64,000 nt of DNA from Alistipes montrealensis (GTDB lineage: Bacteria; Bacteroidota; Bacteroidia; Bacteroidales; Rikenellaceae): positions 109,630-173,629 of the forward strand of contig NZ_JAGYXY010000004.1 in the NCBI RefSeq assembly GCF_018362775.1, given 5' to 3'. Positions 9,711-17,635 of this stretch are shown here, one piece after another. A model generated the notes under the pieces. That model searched no databases. It saw only the letters and a program-made list of their open reading frames with translations, and was not told where the DNA came from. A program made the position numbers and the translations under genes. Every line of letters begins with the position of its first letter. Position 1 is the stretch's first letter.

Positions 9711-9742
9711 TCTTGTTGTAATTGATTTCAGGAGAGGGCGTT

Positions 9743-10339
9743 TCAGTTGTTGCCGGGAATTTCGAAAAACAGGGCGATAAGCGGCAGGTAGTCCTTCAGG
9801 GCGACGCCGAGAACCTTGAGGGCCTGGCCGATGTGGTAATTGACGGTTTGGGGCGACACTTCCATCTCTGCGGCGATCTGCTGGTGGGTCATACCCTGGA
9901 AACGGCTCATCTCGAAGATGCGGCGCGTCTGCTCGGGCAGTTGCGCGAGCGCCTCGTGGTAGAGCCGTGCAAGTTCTGTCCCGAGGTAAAAATCCGGGGA
10001 GTCGAACTGGTCGGCGAAGGTTTTTTCCAATTGCAGGTGGATGCGCGAATGGACGTTTTGGCGGGTGACGCGGTCCAGCGCCTTGTTGCGGACAATCATG
10101 AACAGAAGCCCTTTCAGCGAAAGTTCTTCCATCAGTTTGTCCCGGTTTTCCCAGATGTACAGCATGGTGTCCTGTACGATATCTTCCGCCACGGGGAGGG
10201 AGACCCAGCGTGAGGCGAAGCTGCACAATCCTTTGTAATAGAATCGATAACAGGCTTCGAAACACTGCTTGTCCCCGGCGTTGAGCCGGCGGATGACCAG
10301 CCGGTTGTCGAGGATGTCGTATTTGGTGTGAAGGGACAT
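9743..10339 (-). CDS. ECF RNA polymerase sigma factor
   Basis: A 198-residue sigma-70-family protein with region 2 (EDIVQDTMLYIWENRDKL near 52-69) and a region 4 helix-turn-helix (MTHQQIAAEMEVSPQTVNYH near 149-168). It belongs to the Bacteroidales ECF type that pairs with FecR and STN-bearing SusC proteins. Its position at the head of the minus-strand locus and the matching FecR support control of the GH27 locus, probably including itself. The C-terminal 15 residues after the DNA-binding helix are hydrophobic, which is common in this group. Confidence 0.93.
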   Translation of the reverse strand: MSLHTKYDILDNRLVIRRLNAGDKQCFEACYRFYYKGLCSFASRWVSLPVAEDIVQDTMLYIWENRDKLMEELSLKGLLFMIVRNKALDRVTRQNVHSRIHLQLEKTFADQFDSPDFYLGTELARLYHEALAQLPEQTRRIFEMSRFQGMTHQQIAAEMEVSPQTVNYHIGQALKVLGVALKDYLPLIALFFEIPGNN

Positions 10340-10419
10340 AAACTGTCGTTTCGTGCTTAAATGAAAGTTTAAAAGTACAATTTTTTCCGGAAAACAGTCC
10401 GGATTTTCAAAAAAAGGCG

Positions 10420-10427
10420 GACCTTTG
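10420..10427 (+). promoter_or_regulatory. Candidate -7 box for the symporter gene
   Basis: GACCTTTG matches TAnnTTTG at seven of eight positions. It lies 66 bases before the symporter ATG in the divergent gap between it and the ECF sigma gene. Confidence 0.4.
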
Positions 10428-10493
10428 CGGTGAAATGAAACCGGCTTCCGGGACGTGAGGCTTCCCGGGCCGCCGTATTGCGTTACTTATTAT

Positions 10494-11372
10494 ATGAATA
10501 CAATCTGGATCGTATTGCCCATATTGATCGTGCTGATGTTTCAGCTCGGCATCGAACTCGACCGGCAGGCATTCGCCGGGGTGATCCGCCGTCCGGCGGC
10601 TGTCGTCGCAGGATTGCTGGGGCAACTGGTGTTGCTGCCGCTCATCGCTTTCGGCGTGGCTCTCGTGTTCCGTCTTCCGCCTGTCTGGTTCATGGGACTG
10701 CTGTTGATCGCCTGTTGCCCGGGCGGAAGTTCGTCGAACGTCTTTTCGATGCTGGCGAAGGGCGACGTGGCCCTTTCGGTGACGCTGACTGCGCTCAGCA
10801 GCCTTATTACACTGGTCTCGATTCCGCTGGTGATGGAATTTGTCGCGCATTTCGTTGCGGTGCATACCGATGCGGTCATCTCCCTGCCGGTCGGCAAACT
10901 GTTGATGCAGAACATTGTTCTGTTGTTCCTGCCGATGTTGTGCGGGGCGTTTTTCAGGTATTGGCGGCCTCGGGCGGCACAGCGCGTGCATGCCCTGCTG
11001 GGGCGCGTGGCTTTTCCCGCTTTGATGCTGCTGGCCGCGGTATTCTTCGTGCAGTATGCCTCGGCGATCGTGGCAAACTTCGGTGTGCTGGGCCTGGCCG
11101 CGGGAACGCTGATCCTGTTGGCAATGGGGGCCGGGTCGCTGCTGGCCCGGGTATTCCGGCTCCGGCGGGCGGTGCGCCGGACGATCGTCATCGAAGTCGG
11201 GATGCAGAACGCCGCGCAGGCGATCGCCATCGCGACCTCGCCTTTGATCTTCAACAACGGCGAAATGGCCATCCCGGCCATTGTCTATGCCCTTTTGATG
11301 AATGTGATCCTGCTCGCGTACTTGAAATTACTGCCGAAATATTCCGGCGAAGCGGCGTCGGGCGGTGCGTAA
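10494..11372 (+). CDS. Bile acid:sodium symporter (BASS)-family transporter
   Basis: A 292-residue inner-membrane protein with about nine or ten hydrophobic helices. CCPGGSSSNVFSMLAKGDVA and IEVGMQNAAQAIAIA correspond to the two crossing helices that form the sodium and substrate site in BASS proteins. Substrates in bacteria include bile acids, organic anions and pantoate-like compounds, and they cannot be deduced here. The ATG at 10494 is chosen because it starts directly at the first helix. It is transcribed away from the ECF sigma gene and toward a TonB-dependent receptor gene. Confidence 0.88.
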   Translation: MNTIWIVLPILIVLMFQLGIELDRQAFAGVIRRPAAVVAGLLGQLVLLPLIAFGVALVFRLPPVWFMGLLLIACCPGGSSSNVFSMLAKGDVALSVTLTALSSLITLVSIPLVMEFVAHFVAVHTDAVISLPVGKLLMQNIVLLFLPMLCGAFFRYWRPRAAQRVHALLGRVAFPALMLLAAVFFVQYASAIVANFGVLGLAAGTLILLAMGAGSLLARVFRLRRAVRRTIVIEVGMQNAAQAIAIATSPLIFNNGEMAIPAIVYALLMNVILLAYLKLLPKYSGEAASGGA

Positions 11373-11377
11373 CTGAC

Positions 11378-11385
11378 TATCTTTG
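11378..11385 (+). promoter_or_regulatory. -7 box abutting the TonB-receptor start codon
   Basis: TATCTTTG is a full -7 match and lies only four bases before the ATG at 11390. Transcription from it would start at or next to the start codon, giving a leaderless or nearly leaderless mRNA. Confidence 0.6.
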
Positions 11386-11389
11386 CCGT

Positions 11390-13771
11390 ATGAAATTCCT
11401 GAAAGTTGCGATTTTGGTTTTTTGCCTGTTTGCGGCGTTTGCCGTGCAGGCGCAGGGCGGGAGTTATCCCGTCAGCGGGCGGGTGATCGACCGTCTGAGC
11501 CGTAAGCCCGTGGCTTATGCCGCCGTAGTGCTGGCCGGGCAGGAGCAGAAGGGTGCTTCGACCGACTCGCTGGGGCGGTTCCGCATCGAGCGCGTGAAAC
11601 CGGGCATCTGGCGGTTGGCGGTCTCGTCGGTGGGCTACAAGAGCCTCACGACGCCTGAATACATGGTGTCGGCCGCCACGCCTTTCGTCGAGATCGAGAT
11701 GGAGGAGGACGCCGCGCAGTTGGAAGCCGTGACGGTCTCGCCGTCGCCGTTCCGCGTTACGGCGGAGAGCCCCGTGGGGCTGAAGGTAATAGGCTTGCAG
11801 GAGATCGAGAAAAGTCCCGGCTCGAACCGCGACGTGTCGCGCATCGTGCGTTCCTATCCCGGTGTGGCCTTTTCACCTGTAGGCTACCGCAACGACCTGA
11901 TCGTGCGGGGCGGAGGACCTTCGGAGAACAAGTTTTACATGGACGGGATCGAGATTCCGAACATCAACCACTTCGCTACGCAGGGCGCGACGGGCGGTCC
12001 GGTGAGCATCGTCAACGCCGACCTCGTGCGCGAAATCAGTTTCTATACGGGCGCTTTCCCGGCCGACCGGGCCGGAGCGCTGAGTTCGGTGCTGGACTTC
12101 CGCCTGCGCGACGGCAACGCCGAGAAGCAGACCTTCAAGGCCACGCTGGGCGCTTCGGAGGTGGGACTGAGCGGCAGCGGGCACATCGGCGATAAGACGA
12201 CTTACCTGTTTTCGGTCCGCCAGTCCTATCTGCAACTGCTGTTCAAGATGCTGGGACTGCCGTTCCTGCCCAATTACATTGACGGGCAGGCAAAGGTCAG
12301 GACGCGCCTTTCGGAGCGCGACGAACTGACGGTGCTGGCGCTTGCAGGGTTCGACAACATGCGTCTCAACGTCGACGAGAAGGGCGAGGACGCCGAGTAC
12401 CTGCTGAGCTACCTGCCCCGCATCCGGCAGGAAACCTTTACGGTGGGGGCTTCGTGGCGCCATTATGCGGGCCGCCACGTACAGACCGTGACGCTGAGCC
12501 ACAACTACCTGAACAACCGCAACCTGAAATACCTGCGCAACGACGACTCCTCGGAGGATAACCTGACCCTGCGTCTGCGCTCCGTGGAGCAGAAAACCAC
12601 GCTCCGGGCCGAGAACCGGACCTACCTGGGCCGCTGGACCGTCCGCGAGGGTGTCGAGGTGAATTATTCGAACTACACGAACCGCACGTTGCAGCGGCTC
12701 TATACCGATAAAACGCAACTGTCGGATTACAATACCCGGCTGGGAATCGTCGGCTGGGGGCTGTTCGCCGGGGCCGAATACGCCTCGGCCGACAAGCGGT
12801 TCACCGCCTCGGCGGGCCTCAGGGCCGACGGGTGCGACTATTCGTCGCGCATGGCGCGGGTGTGGCGCCAGCTTTCGCCCCGGGCTTCGGTCTCCTATGC
12901 CGTGAGTCCCGGCTGGTCGGTGAGCGGCAGTGCGGGACTTTACTACCAGTTGCCGCCCTACACGGCGCTGGGATTCAAAGAGAACGATGCTCTGGTCAAC
13001 GAATCGCTCGACTACATGCGGGTCGGGGTTTTCAGCGCGGGCGTCGACTGGCGGCTGCGTGACCGGCTGATCGTTTCGGTCGAGGGATTTTACAAACGCT
13101 ACGGCGATGTGCCCCTCTCCGTTACGGACGAAATTCCGCTCTCCTGCAAAGGCAACGACTACGGCGTGGTGGGCAACGAAGAGTTGGTCTCCTCGGCGCA
13201 GGGGCGCGCTTACGGCGTCGAGGCGATGGCCCGCTGGCAGATTCCGGGACGCGTGAGCGTCGTGGGGGCGGTGACCGTGTTCCGCTCGGAGTATCGCAAC
13301 GACCGTTCGGCCCCGTGGATCGCTTCGGCGTGGGACAACCGTTTCGTGGTCAACGTCAGCGGAACCTACGATCTGCCGCGGCATTGGAGCTTCGGCGCGA
13401 AACTGAGCGCCGTCGGCGGTGCGCCCTATACGCCCTATGACGTGGAAAAATCGTCGCTCGTCGAGGCGTGGGATGCGCAGGGACGGCCCTATTACGACTA
13501 TTCGAAATACAACGCCGGGCGGCTCGACGCCTTTGCCCAGTTGGACGTACGTGTCGACAAAGTGTTTTATTTCCGCCGCTGCATGCTGGGTATCTACATC
13601 GACCTGCAGAACGTTGCGGGCGGCAAACTGCGTCAGCCCGACGTGCTGATGTCTACGGGTGAGGTCGAGAATCCATCGGCTCCCGCGTCGGAGCGGCGTT
13701 ACCGCATGAAATACCTCGAACAGGTGAGCGGCACGCTCCTGCCGACGCTGGGCCTGACGGTCGAGTTTTAA
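11390..13771 (+). CDS. TonB-dependent receptor with carboxypeptidase-like N-terminal domain
   Basis: The 793-residue outer-membrane receptor is smaller than the SusC proteins. It has a signal peptide (about 1-22), a CarboxypepD-like regulatory domain (about 27-112), a plug domain (LIVRGGGPSENKFYMDGIEI near 168-187) and a beta-barrel that ends in Phe (GLTVEF). There is no STN domain and no SusD partner beside it, so it is likelier a receptor for a small ligand or metal complex than a glycan importer. It follows the BASS gene by 17 bases but also has a promoter of its own overlapping that gap. Its stop codon overlaps the stop of the convergent permease gene. Confidence 0.93.
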   Translation: MKFLKVAILVFCLFAAFAVQAQGGSYPVSGRVIDRLSRKPVAYAAVVLAGQEQKGASTDSLGRFRIERVKPGIWRLAVSSVGYKSLTTPEYMVSAATPFVEIEMEEDAAQLEAVTVSPSPFRVTAESPVGLKVIGLQEIEKSPGSNRDVSRIVRSYPGVAFSPVGYRNDLIVRGGGPSENKFYMDGIEIPNINHFATQGATGGPVSIVNADLVREISFYTGAFPADRAGALSSVLDFRLRDGNAEKQTFKATLGASEVGLSGSGHIGDKTTYLFSVRQSYLQLLFKMLGLPFLPNYIDGQAKVRTRLSERDELTVLALAGFDNMRLNVDEKGEDAEYLLSYLPRIRQETFTVGASWRHYAGRHVQTVTLSHNYLNNRNLKYLRNDDSSEDNLTLRLRSVEQKTTLRAENRTYLGRWTVREGVEVNYSNYTNRTLQRLYTDKTQLSDYNTRLGIVGWGLFAGAEYASADKRFTASAGLRADGCDYSSRMARVWRQLSPRASVSYAVSPGWSVSGSAGLYYQLPPYTALGFKENDALVNESLDYMRVGVFSAGVDWRLRDRLIVSVEGFYKRYGDVPLSVTDEIPLSCKGNDYGVVGNEELVSSAQGRAYGVEAMARWQIPGRVSVVGAVTVFRSEYRNDRSAPWIASAWDNRFVVNVSGTYDLPRHWSFGAKLSAVGGAPYTPYDVEKSSLVEAWDAQGRPYYDYSKYNAGRLDAFAQLDVRVDKVFYFRRCMLGIYIDLQNVAGGKLRQPDVLMSTGEVENPSAPASERRYRMKYLEQVSGTLLPTLGLTVEF

Positions 13772-15240
13772 GCTTTCGGAGCCGCTTTTGCGGCGCTTTT
13801 ACGGGCGTTGCGCCTGTCCATCGCGAAACTGATGATGAAGGGGATCGAGAGGAAGACCACCGTGCCGGTCACGACCAGCCACGTATACATCGCCGGACTG
13901 CCTACGGGCAACTGCGAAGGCGGGAAGAAGGTGACGACGAACGAAAAGAGCACGGCGAGGAACCCCACGCCTCCGATCAGCCACATGCCCGTATTTCCGC
14001 CCGGCACGCGGTAGCTGCGGATGAGTTTGGGCTGTGTGTAGCGCAGGCGGATTCCCGCGGCGTACATCATCATATACATAATCAGGTAGAGTCCCACGGT
14101 CAGGGCGCTCAGCAGGAAGAATGCCACGCTGACATCGCTCATCACGATGTAGAGCGACGAAAGGAGCGTCACGATGCAGCCCTGGATGATCAGGATGTTG
14201 ATCTGTACGCCGTTCTTGTTGGTCTTTTGCAGAAAGCAGGGGAGCGCTCCGTCCCTGGCTGTCCACAGCAGGCCGCGGCTGGGACCCGAAATCCACGACA
14301 TCACGCCCGCCAGCGCGCCGAAGGCTACCAGCAGTCCCATGACGTTCGAGAGCCAGCCCACGTGGTAGCGGTCGAAGACGATCTGGAAGGTGGTGAAGAG
14401 TCCCGACTGGAGGTTGATCTGGTCGTAGGGGGTGATGATGGCCACGGCCAGCGCGCCCAGCGTAAACAGCCCGAACGAGATCAGCGCCGCGAGGAACATC
14501 GCCCGCGGGAACTGCGTCTGGGGCTTTTTCAGTTCCGGTGCGTGGACGGCGTGTACCTCTACGCCGGCGAACAGCAGCAGGATGCCCGCCAGGAAGGCGA
14601 TGTCGCTCATGCCCGTGATGTGGGGGAAGAGGCGCGGATGGACGTGCTGTGCGGCGTCGACGTTGACGACCTGCGAGACGGTGGCCGGAATCTCCTTCAG
14701 GGCGATTTCGTTGCCGCCCGCCATCCAGATGACCGCCATCACGATCACGACGATGCCCGGGAGCACCGTGCCGATGAGGAATCCTTTCGACGTGATGCCC
14801 GAGATGGCCGACGTGCCGCGCAGCGTGACGAGCGTCGCGCACCAGTACATCGCGATCGAGAACAGCCCGACGTAGAGGCCGTTCTGCGCCAGCGCCGGGA
14901 CGCCGATCATGTAGGCGATCGATGCGGCGGCGAATCCCAGTACGGTGGGATACCAGACGACGTTCTGAATCCATTGCAGGAAGATGGCCGAGAAACCCAG
15001 GTGGCGGTTGAAGGCCTCCTTGACCCAGGTGTAGACGCCGCCGCCGCGGTCGGCGAAGGCGTTGCCCAGTTCGGCGCCCACGAGTGCCGCGGGGATCAGG
15101 AAGAGAAACGTCGCGAAGAAGATGTAGAAGAACATCGTCAGCTCCTCCTGGGCCATCATCGGAAGGCCGCGCAGGCTGATGACGGCGGCAGCGGTCATCA
15201 GCGCCAACTGTGTCGTCGTGATATTTTTTTGTTTTGCCAT
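13768..15240 (-). CDS. APC-superfamily amino-acid transporter (glutamate/GABA antiporter-like)
   Basis: A 490-residue inner-membrane transporter with about 12 helices. LRGLPMMAQEELTMFFYIFF near the N-terminus and ELGNAFADRGGGVYTWVKEA are typical of the GadC/YjeM branch of the APC superfamily, which exchanges or imports amino acids. It ends in a basic tail (RRNARKSAAKAAPKA). It is convergent with the TonB receptor and the two stop codons overlap by three bases. A dispersed hairpin element lies about 210 bases upstream in the same orientation. The exact amino acid is unknown. Confidence 0.9.
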   Translation of the reverse strand: MAKQKNITTTQLALMTAAAVISLRGLPMMAQEELTMFFYIFFATFLFLIPAALVGAELGNAFADRGGGVYTWVKEAFNRHLGFSAIFLQWIQNVVWYPTVLGFAAASIAYMIGVPALAQNGLYVGLFSIAMYWCATLVTLRGTSAISGITSKGFLIGTVLPGIVVIVMAVIWMAGGNEIALKEIPATVSQVVNVDAAQHVHPRLFPHITGMSDIAFLAGILLLFAGVEVHAVHAPELKKPQTQFPRAMFLAALISFGLFTLGALAVAIITPYDQINLQSGLFTTFQIVFDRYHVGWLSNVMGLLVAFGALAGVMSWISGPSRGLLWTARDGALPCFLQKTNKNGVQINILIIQGCIVTLLSSLYIVMSDVSVAFFLLSALTVGLYLIMYMMMYAAGIRLRYTQPKLIRSYRVPGGNTGMWLIGGVGFLAVLFSFVVTFFPPSQLPVGSPAMYTWLVVTGTVVFLSIPFIISFAMDRRNARKSAAKAAPKA

Positions 15241-15752
15241 GGTGGATAGGTTGGATTTTGCTGTTTTCTGTCATCGGTCGCCGCACAGTTTTCGTGCCGG
15301 AGCGCGTTATCGGACAGGAAAATCGGCCGACGGAGCGCCGCATGGGACCGATCGGAATACCCGGTGGCTTTTTTTGAACTCCGCGGCATCCGGAAACAGC
15401 GGGGCGGCACGCGCCCGGCCGGCCTTCGGGCCGGACCGCCTGCGGACACACAAAAACAGCAGGGAATCTCTCGATTGCCTGCTGCCTTCGGAGGTTGCCC
15501 TCCTAAAACTACTAACCCAAACTTAAATAAATGAAGAAACCTCACTGCGGTTGCTGTTCCGCAGTTGACTGAAGTAAGTACAAAGTGCGTGCCGAACCCG
15601 TAGCCGGGGCGCGCCGCAGACCGTTTGGTCGATTATCGGGACTTGTAATGGAATTTTCATCGGAATAATTTTGTTTTTATTTCTTTTATTGTTTTATTTG
15701 TGACGGATATTCAATGATAATAGCTGTAAAAGAAAATATATAGCATCCTGAT
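15241..15752. other. Intergenic region holding repeat copy A
   Basis: No convincing gene is seen in these 512 bases. The left 200 bases are G+C-rich and featureless. The dispersed hairpin element occupies 15450-15593. The right 100 bases turn A+T-rich and should hold the promoter of the ECF sigma gene at 15753, although no clean TAnnTTTG box with a -33 partner was found. Confidence 0.6.
15450..15593 (-). repeat. Dispersed hairpin element, copy A (possible sRNA or attenuator)
   Basis: This 144-bp element is about 94% identical to 30733-30877, and its left third recurs at 30447-30510. Read on the minus strand it has three hairpins: ACTGCGG/CCGCAGT, AGGAGG/CCTCCT with a GCAA loop, and CAGCAGG/CCTGCTG extended by AATC/GATT with a GAGA loop. 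The last hairpin is followed by TTTTTG, so it looks like a terminator. The sequence between the hairpins is perfectly conserved. It lies in the same orientation as, and upstream of, the permease gene. Confidence 0.8.
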
Positions 15753-16283
15753 ATGGAAGATGAGAAAGATATTTTACGGCGGATGAGCGGCGGGGACAGT
15801 GATGCCTTCCGGCTTGTCTTCCTGAAATACGCCCCGCGTGTGGAGGCCTTCGCCATGAAGATGCTGAAGAATATCCACGAGGCGCAGGACGTGTCGCAGA
15901 ATATCTTCACCAAACTGTGGATGCAGCGCCGCGAACTGGCCCAGGTTCAGTCGCTCAACGCTTACCTGTTCCGCATGACGCGCAATGCTGTGCTGGACAT
16001 CTGTAAGCACAGCCGGATCCGGATGCAGTTCGAAAACAGCGCCCGGGTCGACGGGCAGATTCTTTGCGACGACGTTACGGAGCGGATCGACACGGCCGAA
16101 CTGTCGCGCCAGATCGAAGCCGCCGTCAGCAAGATGCCTGCCCGGAGGTATGAAATCTACCGCCTGTCGCGCGAGTGCGGCAAGAACAACCGTGAAATTG
16201 CCGAGGAGTTGAATATCAGCCCCAAAAGCGTTGAAAACCAGATTACGAAAGCGCTCGGCAGCATCAAAAAGGAAATTTCCTGA
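15753..16283 (+). CDS. ECF RNA polymerase sigma factor
   Basis: A 176-residue sigma-70-family protein with region 2 (EAQDVSQNIFTKLWMQRREL near 43-62) and region 4 (NREIAEELNISPKSVENQI near 146-164). It heads the plus-strand operon of FecR, SusC, SusD, phosphoesterase and nuclease genes. By analogy with other FecR systems it would drive the operon when the STN domain of SusC senses ligand. It begins 160 bases past repeat copy A. Confidence 0.93.
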   Translation: MEDEKDILRRMSGGDSDAFRLVFLKYAPRVEAFAMKMLKNIHEAQDVSQNIFTKLWMQRRELAQVQSLNAYLFRMTRNAVLDICKHSRIRMQFENSARVDGQILCDDVTERIDTAELSRQIEAAVSKMPARRYEIYRLSRECGKNNREIAEELNISPKSVENQITKALGSIKKEIS

Positions 16284-16407
16284 ATTTTATTTTCATTTCG
16301 GCGTAGGGGTGTTGCGCCGCTGGATCGTCTAGTATGTGTAAGAGGATGACAGCGGACTGCGGCGCCCCGGCATTTTGCCGCACGATGCTTCCCCACGGAA
16401 AAAAGCC

Positions 16408-17406
16408 ATGACTAAAAAGACCAAGAACATAGTTTCCGATTTCGCGAACAACGACATGCCCGCCGAGGTGCAGGAGCAGTTCCGCTGCTGGCTGGACGAG
16501 CATGCGGGCGGCGAGGCTGCGGAGGAACAACTGCTCGAGGAGTGGAACGCGGCGAAGCTCGGCCCGGTGAACGGTGCTGCCTATGAGCAGTCGTTCGAGC
16601 GGCTGATGCAGTCGATGCCGGCGGCTTCGTCTGCCGCGGCTCCGAAAAAGGGCCGCATTGCCCGTCTGGCTGCATCGTGGCGGCGTATGGCGGCCGTTGC
16701 AGCCGTCTGCGGGGTGGTGCTGGGACTCGGCGCCCTCGGCGCCCGCCTGTTCCTGAAACCCGAAAACGGGGTGTTTGTGGTTACGGGCGAGGACAGCAAG
16801 GGCCGCTTCGTGCTGCCCGACGGTACGCAGGTCTGGCTCAACTACGACAGCCGCCTCTACTATCCCGAGTCGTTCGACGGCGATTTGCGCTCCGTACGGC
16901 TCGAAGGCGAGGCGCTCTTCAACGTCGTGCGCGATGCTTCGAAACCGTTCCGTGTCCGGACTTCGCTGATGGAGGTCGAGGTGCTGGGGACGGTCTTCGA
17001 CCTGAAATGTTACGAGCACCTGGACTATGCCGAGTTGGTGCTTGTCTCCGGCTCGGTCAAAGCCACCTGTGCCGGGCAGTTGCCCGTCACGCTCTGTCCC
17101 GACGAGCGGCTGGTCGCCTACCGCAATTCGAAAAAGATCGACTACCAGGCTGTCGATGCCAATAATTACAATAAGTGGATGTTCGAAACGCAGAAACTCG
17201 ATGAGATGCGTCTCGACGCCGTTTTCGTCAACCTCGAACACCGCTATAACGTCGAGTTCGACATCGCGGACGATGTCGGGCTCGAGGCGCGGCTCACGCT
17301 TTCGCTGCGCAGCGAGCCGCTCGAGGAGATTCTGGATGCCATCGCACTGGTGGTTCCGATCCGTTACGAATCCTCCGGGGGAACAATTTTCATAACACGC
17401 AGATAG
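16408..17406 (+). CDS. FecR-family anti-sigma factor
   Basis: The 332-residue protein has a cytoplasmic N-terminal region, one transmembrane helix (about 93-115), a FecR domain (LPDGTQVWLNYDSRLYYPE region) and a C-terminal DUF4974-like domain. The ATG at 16408 is used; the frame is open 33 bases further upstream but only from a TTG. It should bind and restrain the ECF factor encoded 124 bases upstream and receive the signal from the STN domain of the downstream SusC. Confidence 0.92.
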   Translation: MTKKTKNIVSDFANNDMPAEVQEQFRCWLDEHAGGEAAEEQLLEEWNAAKLGPVNGAAYEQSFERLMQSMPAASSAAAPKKGRIARLAASWRRMAAVAAVCGVVLGLGALGARLFLKPENGVFVVTGEDSKGRFVLPDGTQVWLNYDSRLYYPESFDGDLRSVRLEGEALFNVVRDASKPFRVRTSLMEVEVLGTVFDLKCYEHLDYAELVLVSGSVKATCAGQLPVTLCPDERLVAYRNSKKIDYQAVDANNYNKWMFETQKLDEMRLDAVFVNLEHRYNVEFDIADDVGLEARLTLSLRSEPLEEILDAIALVVPIRYESSGGTIFITRR

Positions 17407-17519
17407 ACCGTTTTGTACGATGTCCTCTTTGGGACAACGTGGGATAACTTATTTGTTGCTGAAATGTAATATGTTGGTAATCAATATGATATAAAACTAA
17501 CTCTAAAACTTTCATCGCT

Positions 17520-17558
17520 ATGACAAGACCTTTACGCATTCCTGCTTTCGATTATTAG
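17520..17558 (+). other. 12-codon open frame in the susC leader
   Basis: An ATG-initiated frame of 12 codons (MTRPLRIPAFDY) ends 77 bases before the annotated susC start, in another frame. It lies in a 229-base leader between fecR and susC that is A+T-rich at its left end and has a CAACC-GAC-GGTTG hairpin just after the small frame. It may be a leader peptide or chance. No protein evidence is available. Confidence 0.25.
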
Positions 17559-17635
17559 GCCTTCTCCGGCGGCCGCAACCGACGGTTGTCCGGAACGTGT
17601 GAACCTTTTTTCGTGCATTCAAAAACCTTATTGCC

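Noticed and set aside
10478..11389. Continuous open frame that would fuse about 300 extra residues to the TonB receptor
   Set aside because: This stretch runs out of frame through the BASS transporter gene, which has clear helices and motifs in its own frame. The receptor signal peptide starts at 11390.
15531..15572. Short Cys-rich peptide MKKPHCGCCSAVD in the hairpin element
   Set aside because: In copy A it stops after 13 codons, while copy C has a sense codon there and runs into unrelated sequence. The conserved hairpin that overlaps it explains the sequence better as RNA.
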